DNA of 36,218 nucleotides from Saccharothrix sp. NRRL B-16348 (GTDB lineage Bacteria > Actinomycetota > Actinomycetes > Mycobacteriales > Pseudonocardiaceae): positions 1 to 36,218 of the forward strand of contig NZ_LGED01000259.1 of the NCBI RefSeq assembly GCF_001280085.1, written 5' to 3'. The translations under genes and the position numbers were made by a program. Below the pieces are notes generated by a model. The model searched no databases. It had not been told where the DNA came from and worked only from the letters and a program-made list of their open reading frames with translations. Shown in pieces: positions 31,356-36,218 of this stretch. The first letter of the stretch is position 1; each line of letters opens with the position of its first letter.

Positions 31356-31942
31356 CGGTCCTCCAGGGTGAGCGCGGGAGCTGCGACGACCGGCGCCGGG
31401 CCCAGCCTGCGGGTCAGCCGGGCCTTCGCCTTGCTGACCCTGGCCCGGACGCTCACCTCGGCGATGCCGAGCACGCCGGCGGCGTCGGCGTACGACACGC
31501 CGGACCACACGCACAGCGCGAGCGCTTCCCGTTCGTTGCGGGGCAGTTCCTCGACGGCGGCCAGCAGTTGCGCCATCCGCCGCTGGTCGTCGACCCGCTC
31601 GGCCACCTGGTCGGCGTGGTCGGGCACCGGGGTCTCCACCGGCGCCTTGCGGAACAGCCGCAGCCGACGCGCCACCGTGCGCCGGTCGCTGCGCACCACG
31701 TTCGTGGCCACGGCCAGCAGCCACGGCAGGGCGGAGTCGTGCTCCAGCCGCAGCCGGTCCCGCTTGCGCCAGGCCACCAGGAACGTGTTCTGGAGGTGGT
31801 CCTCGGCGGCCGCCCACGACGCGGTCAGCCGGAAGCAGTGGTTGTAGACCGCCTTGGCGTGCCGGTCGAACAGCACGCCGAAGGCAGGCCCGCTCCCTGC
31901 CGCGGCCTGTGACCACAGGGTGCGGTCGTCATCGGTCGTCAT
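31352..31942 (-). CDS. ECF RNA polymerase sigma factor
   Basis: A 196-residue two-domain ECF sigma factor. Region 2 is FGVLFDRHAKAVYNHCFRLTASWAAAEDHLQNTFLVAWRKRDRLR with ALPWLLAVATNVVRSDRR; region 4 is ELPRNEREALALCVWSGVSYADAAGVLGIAEVSVRARVSKAKARL. ATG 31942 is first in a two-gene operon with the membrane protein. Upstream, between 31943 and 32216, there is no gene, but a promoter/operator module like that of the LPMO gene lies at 32143-32186 on the same strand. This suggests that this sigma factor responds to the same cellobiose-type regulator. The leader would be about 200 nt, which is long. Confidence 0.92.
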   Translation of the reverse strand: MTTDDDRTLWSQAAAGSGPAFGVLFDRHAKAVYNHCFRLTASWAAAEDHLQNTFLVAWRKRDRLRLEHDSALPWLLAVATNVVRSDRRTVARRLRLFRKAPVETPVPDHADQVAERVDDQRRMAQLLAAVEELPRNEREALALCVWSGVSYADAAGVLGIAEVSVRARVSKAKARLTRRLGPAPVVAAPALTLEDR

Positions 31943-32216
31943 GTCCCAGTTGTGCCCGCCAGTGGGGGAGGTGTTGCCTCCACGACCTTAAGAGCACGAC
32001 GAAAGGGCCGTCGCCGGCAGGGGCGGTCTCATCGTCGAGACCTCCAAGGGCCCCGGGGGAGAGCGCTCCCGCCCCACGGCCCAACCATGCTGACGACGGC
32101 CCCTCGAACCCGACAACGCCGCCGCCGTGCGTTGCGGGACGTCTGGGAACGTTCCCAGAACTGACCGTAGCGCACGTCACACAACCCTGGCAAGCGCTTT
32201 CCCGTTCACCGCGAAA
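31943..32216. other. Long intergenic region with several GAGCGCTC/GGGAACG palindromes
   Basis: No convincing gene is seen. It contains GGAGAGCGCTCCCG (32058-32071), the perfect palindrome at 32143-32158 and a weak GGCAAGCGCTTTCC (32189-32202). A GGAGG/CCTCC inverted pair lies near the sigma start (about 31966-31982). Short minus-strand frames exist, but codon use gives no support. Confidence 0.5.
32143..32186 (-). promoter_or_regulatory. CebR-like operator and promoter module upstream of the ECF sigma operon
   Basis: CTGGGAACGTTCCCAG (32143-32158) is a perfect 16-bp palindrome, a CebR-type site with AACGTT in place of AGCGCT. GTAGCG starts 24 bp and CACACAA 35 bp from its left edge, exactly as at 28515. 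It lies about 200 bp upstream of the sigma factor and points toward it. Confidence 0.65.
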
Positions 32217-32253
32217 GGGGCCGTTCACGCTGCTGAACAGCGCGAACGGCCCC
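32217..32253 (-). terminator. Terminator after the cutinase gene
   Basis: GGGGCCGTTC (32217-32226) pairs with GAACGGCCCC (32244-32253), and CGCTG/CAGCG extend the stem inside across a single A/C mismatch, with a 5-nt loop. CTTTCG follows on the minus strand, 7 nt past the stop. Confidence 0.85.
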
Positions 32254-32259
32254 CGTGCG

Positions 32260-33129
32260 TCAGGAGTGCGGGCAGGTGTCGCGGTACTCGGAGATCGCCG
32301 TGCCCCGCGGCGCCGGGCACAGGAACTGCTCGTACCGGGTGTCGTTGTCGATGAACCGCTTGAGCCACGAGATGCTGTACTTCGCGATCGTCGTGTTCGA
32401 GCTGTTCGGCGCGTAGTGGCTCGCGCCCTCCAGTTCCAGGTACGCCTTGTCCAGCGTGGCCGGCAGCGAGGTGTAGAACGGCTCGGAGTGCGACGACACC
32501 GACGCCACCGTGTCGTTCTCCGCGCCGACGATCAGGGTCGGCGTCTGCACGGTCGACCACGTCTTGGTGGTGTTCCACGCGGTCAGCGGGATCGAGGCCT
32601 GCAGGCTCGGCCGGTCCTTCGTGGCCTCCAGTGCGCCGCCGCCACCCATCGAGTGGCCCATCACGCCCAGCCGGCTGGAGTCGATGCGGCTCCGCACCGA
32701 ACTGCTCGTGGTCAGGTAGTCCAGCGCGGCCAGCAACTGGTCGCCGCGCGAGGCGGGCTGGTCGTACCGGGAGTTCGTGTCGATGATGAAGATGACGAAG
32801 CCCTGCGAGGCCAGGCGCGGCCCGAGCCAGGACAGGCTCGACTGCGAGGCCGTGTAGCCGGGCGAGACGGCGACCGCGCCGAACGTGCCCTCGGCGGTGC
32901 TGGTCGGGTAGTAGATCGTGCCGCCGCCGAAGCCGCGCACGCTCAGCGACGAGACCGTGGCCTGGCTGGTGGCGAACGGCCCGCGGGTGGCCTCGATGCT
33001 CGCCGTGGTCGGCGCCGGGCCGCGCTCGTAGGGGTTCTCGGCGGCATGGGCGACCGCGCCGGACGTAGTGAGGGCAACCGCCGCGGCGAAGACCAGAGCG
33101 CGGCGGGACAGGGGAGACCTCAGGGACAT
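32260..33129 (-). CDS. Secreted cutinase/polyester hydrolase (PET-hydrolase-like)
   Basis: A 289-residue alpha/beta hydrolase closely matching Thermobifida cutinases and leaf-compost cutinase. A signal peptide ends AHA after residue 29. The mature start [38 protein letters not shown] and [10 protein letters not shown] are family signatures. The triad is Ser160 (GHSMG), Asp206 (GAENDTVA) and His238 (GASHYAP), with the oxyanion Tyr in PGYTA and Met after the Ser. Trp185 (LTAWNTT) corresponds to the aromatic-substrate-binding Trp; the following His of most cutinases is Asn here. Cys271 and Cys286 should form the C-terminal disulfide. Natural substrates are cutin or polyesters; PET activity is inference. 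ATG 33129 has GGGAAGAG upstream. Confidence 0.95.
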   Translation of the reverse strand: MSLRSPLSRRALVFAAAVALTTSGAVAHAAENPYERGPAPTTASIEATRGPFATSQATVSSLSVRGFGGGTIYYPTSTAEGTFGAVAVSPGYTASQSSLSWLGPRLASQGFVIFIIDTNSRYDQPASRGDQLLAALDYLTTSSSVRSRIDSSRLGVMGHSMGGGGALEATKDRPSLQASIPLTAWNTTKTWSTVQTPTLIVGAENDTVASVSSHSEPFYTSLPATLDKAYLELEGASHYAPNSSNTTIAKYSISWLKRFIDNDTRYEQFLCPAPRGTAISEYRDTCPHS

Positions 33130-33215
33130 GGTGTGCTCTTCCCAGCGTGGCAAGGACTTGGCGGAGAGAGTCCTGAGTGGACCGTGCTTACCGCGGTGGA
33201 GTCTCGCGCACTACC

Positions 33216-33252
33216 TACTCGCGCGTCAAGTAATCGTCCCAACTGGCGAGTA
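33216..33252. promoter_or_regulatory. TACTCGC inverted repeat between cutinase and GH3 genes
   Basis: TACTCGC (33216-33222) and GCGAGTA (33246-33252) are exact complements in an AT-richer stretch of the divergent cutinase/GH3 region. It may be an operator for either gene. The rest of 33130-33402 has no gene. Confidence 0.35.
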
Positions 33253-33315
33253 AATCGGAAACAAATTCACCTACGCGGACCGGGAATCGTCGCCGGACCG
33301 TAACTCCTACCTGCG

Positions 33316-33329
33316 AGGAAGCGCTCCCA
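33316..33329. promoter_or_regulatory. Imperfect CebR-type box upstream of the GH3 gene
   Basis: AGGAAGCGCTCCCA matches the CebR consensus TGGGAGCGCTCCCA at 12 of 14 positions, with the right half perfect. It lies 73 bp upstream of the GH3 ATG, a normal place for repression by cellobiose-responsive regulators. Confidence 0.65.
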
Positions 33330-33402
33330 CGGAAGCCTTGACCACGCCCCGCCCGGTCACGAAGATCGGCGCGACAGAGCCGTCAGACGAACGGAACCGC
33401 CG

Positions 33403-35991
<2,589 letters not shown>

Positions 35992-35994
35992 CCT

Positions 35995-36017
35995 AGGGGG
36001 CGGCCACCCCGCCCCCT
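35995..36017 (+). terminator. Terminator after the GH3 gene
   Basis: AGGGGGCGG (35995-36003) and CCGCCCCCT (36009-36017) form a perfect 9-bp stem with a 5-nt loop, three bases after the GH3 stop. Confidence 0.8.
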
Positions 36018-36051
36018 CCACCACACCCTCCGCCCTTCTTCCCCAAAGGGA

Positions 36052-36197
36052 GGGCTTCGTGTCATCCCGCCGACCTGGCTGTGCCCTACCGCGCGTGTCA
36101 AGGGGGCTGTTCACCTCTGCCCGCGGCTTCCACTGTTAGCCGCCCCCTTGATACGTGTGGTAGCCCGGAGGGAGGTCGGTGGGATGACACGAAACCC
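36052..36197 (+). repeat. 146-bp imperfect inverted repeat, possible structured RNA or MITE
   Basis: The arms 36052-36107 and 36142-36197 are complementary. Perfect blocks are GGG/CCC, TTCGTGTCATCCC (36056-36068) with 36181-36193, CCGACCT (36070-36076) with 36173-36179, CTACC with GGTAG, and TCAAGGGGGC with GCCCCCTTGA. A symmetric 9-by-9-nt internal loop lies at 36077-36085/36164-36172. Most single-base departures are G-U pairs on the plus strand. No ORF of note lies inside. Confidence 0.75.
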
Positions 36198-36218
36198 GCA
36201 CCACAACGGCCCCGGCGC

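Noticed and set aside
31993..32037. Possible 14-codon minus-strand leader peptide with GGAGG upstream of the sigma gene
   Set aside because: Too short to support, and it uses the rare AGA codon. There is no regulatory codon run or attenuator hairpin, so it stays a curiosity.
32189..32202. Third CebR-type site GGCAAGCGCTTTCC
   Set aside because: It matches only 8 of 14 consensus positions, mainly the central AGCGCT, too weak to call.
31929..32228. 99-residue minus-strand frame overlapping the ECF sigma start
   Set aside because: It runs through the operator and palindromes, has no recognisable domain and overlaps the sigma gene. It is probably a GC-driven shadow.
36036..36055. Extra small terminator (CCCTT/AAGGG) before the long inverted repeat
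   Set aside because: The stem is only 5 bp with alternative pairings; the 35995 hairpin explains termination better.

Overview
The window is chromosomal DNA of a very GC-rich actinomycete. The F420-type luciferase-like enzyme, DUF3558 lipoprotein, type VII secretion-like genes, ECF42/DGPF pair, leaderless starts and a CebR-type operator together suggest a filamentous soil actinobacterium, perhaps Pseudonocardiaceae (Saccharothrix/Actinosynnema/Lentzea-like). That placement is inference. No phage, transposase, tRNA, rRNA or CRISPR array is visible.

Region 1 (1-9265) is mixed housekeeping and stress content. It starts with a truncated gene tail, then an MFS exporter with a GNAT acetyltransferase, and a three-gene cassette (YbaB-like, EspC-like, WXG100-like) typical of type VII secretion accessories. 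An ECF42 sigma factor follows with its DGPF partner, an SDR, a DoxX protein, an MSMEG_6728-family protein, a TetR regulator and a ThuA-like protein. Two nearly identical ECF-type promoters sit before the DGPF and doxX genes, which suggests a local ECF42 regulon. The sigma gene start is enclosed by a perfect 17-bp hairpin.

Region 2 (9454-27732) is a coherent galactomannan-oligosaccharide locus. It holds a ROK repressor, a Dpp/Opp-family importer (binding protein, permease, fused permease-ATPase, ATPase), two different GH36 alpha-galactosidases, a GH2 beta-mannosidase, a LacI-like sensor with no DNA-binding domain, an aldo/keto reductase, a ROK sugar kinase and mannose-6-phosphate isomerase. 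Imported galactomanno-oligosaccharides would be de-branched, cut to mannose, phosphorylated and isomerised to fructose-6-phosphate. Three promoters (TTGAC-type, 17-bp spacer) carry related CTTA/AACTAAG motifs that may be the ROK operator. No endo-mannanase is present in the window.

Region 3 (27804-36218) is secreted polymer degradation plus small regulatory genes: an AA10 LPMO behind a perfect CebR-type palindrome, a deaminase and F420-type oxidoreductase operon, an Lrp regulator, an ECF sigma factor with a membrane partner, a secreted cutinase resembling known PET hydrolases, and a secreted GH3 glucosidase with an imperfect CebR-type box.

Three non-coding structures stand out. Two arrays of a 22-bp tandem repeat (9290-9443 and 28608-28695) share sequence, period, orientation and a distinctive terminal unit beside a gene's stop codon. 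A 44-bp promoter/operator module is duplicated upstream of the LPMO and of the ECF sigma operon. A 146-bp imperfect inverted repeat (36052-36197) has strand-specific G-U pairing that suggests a structured RNA.
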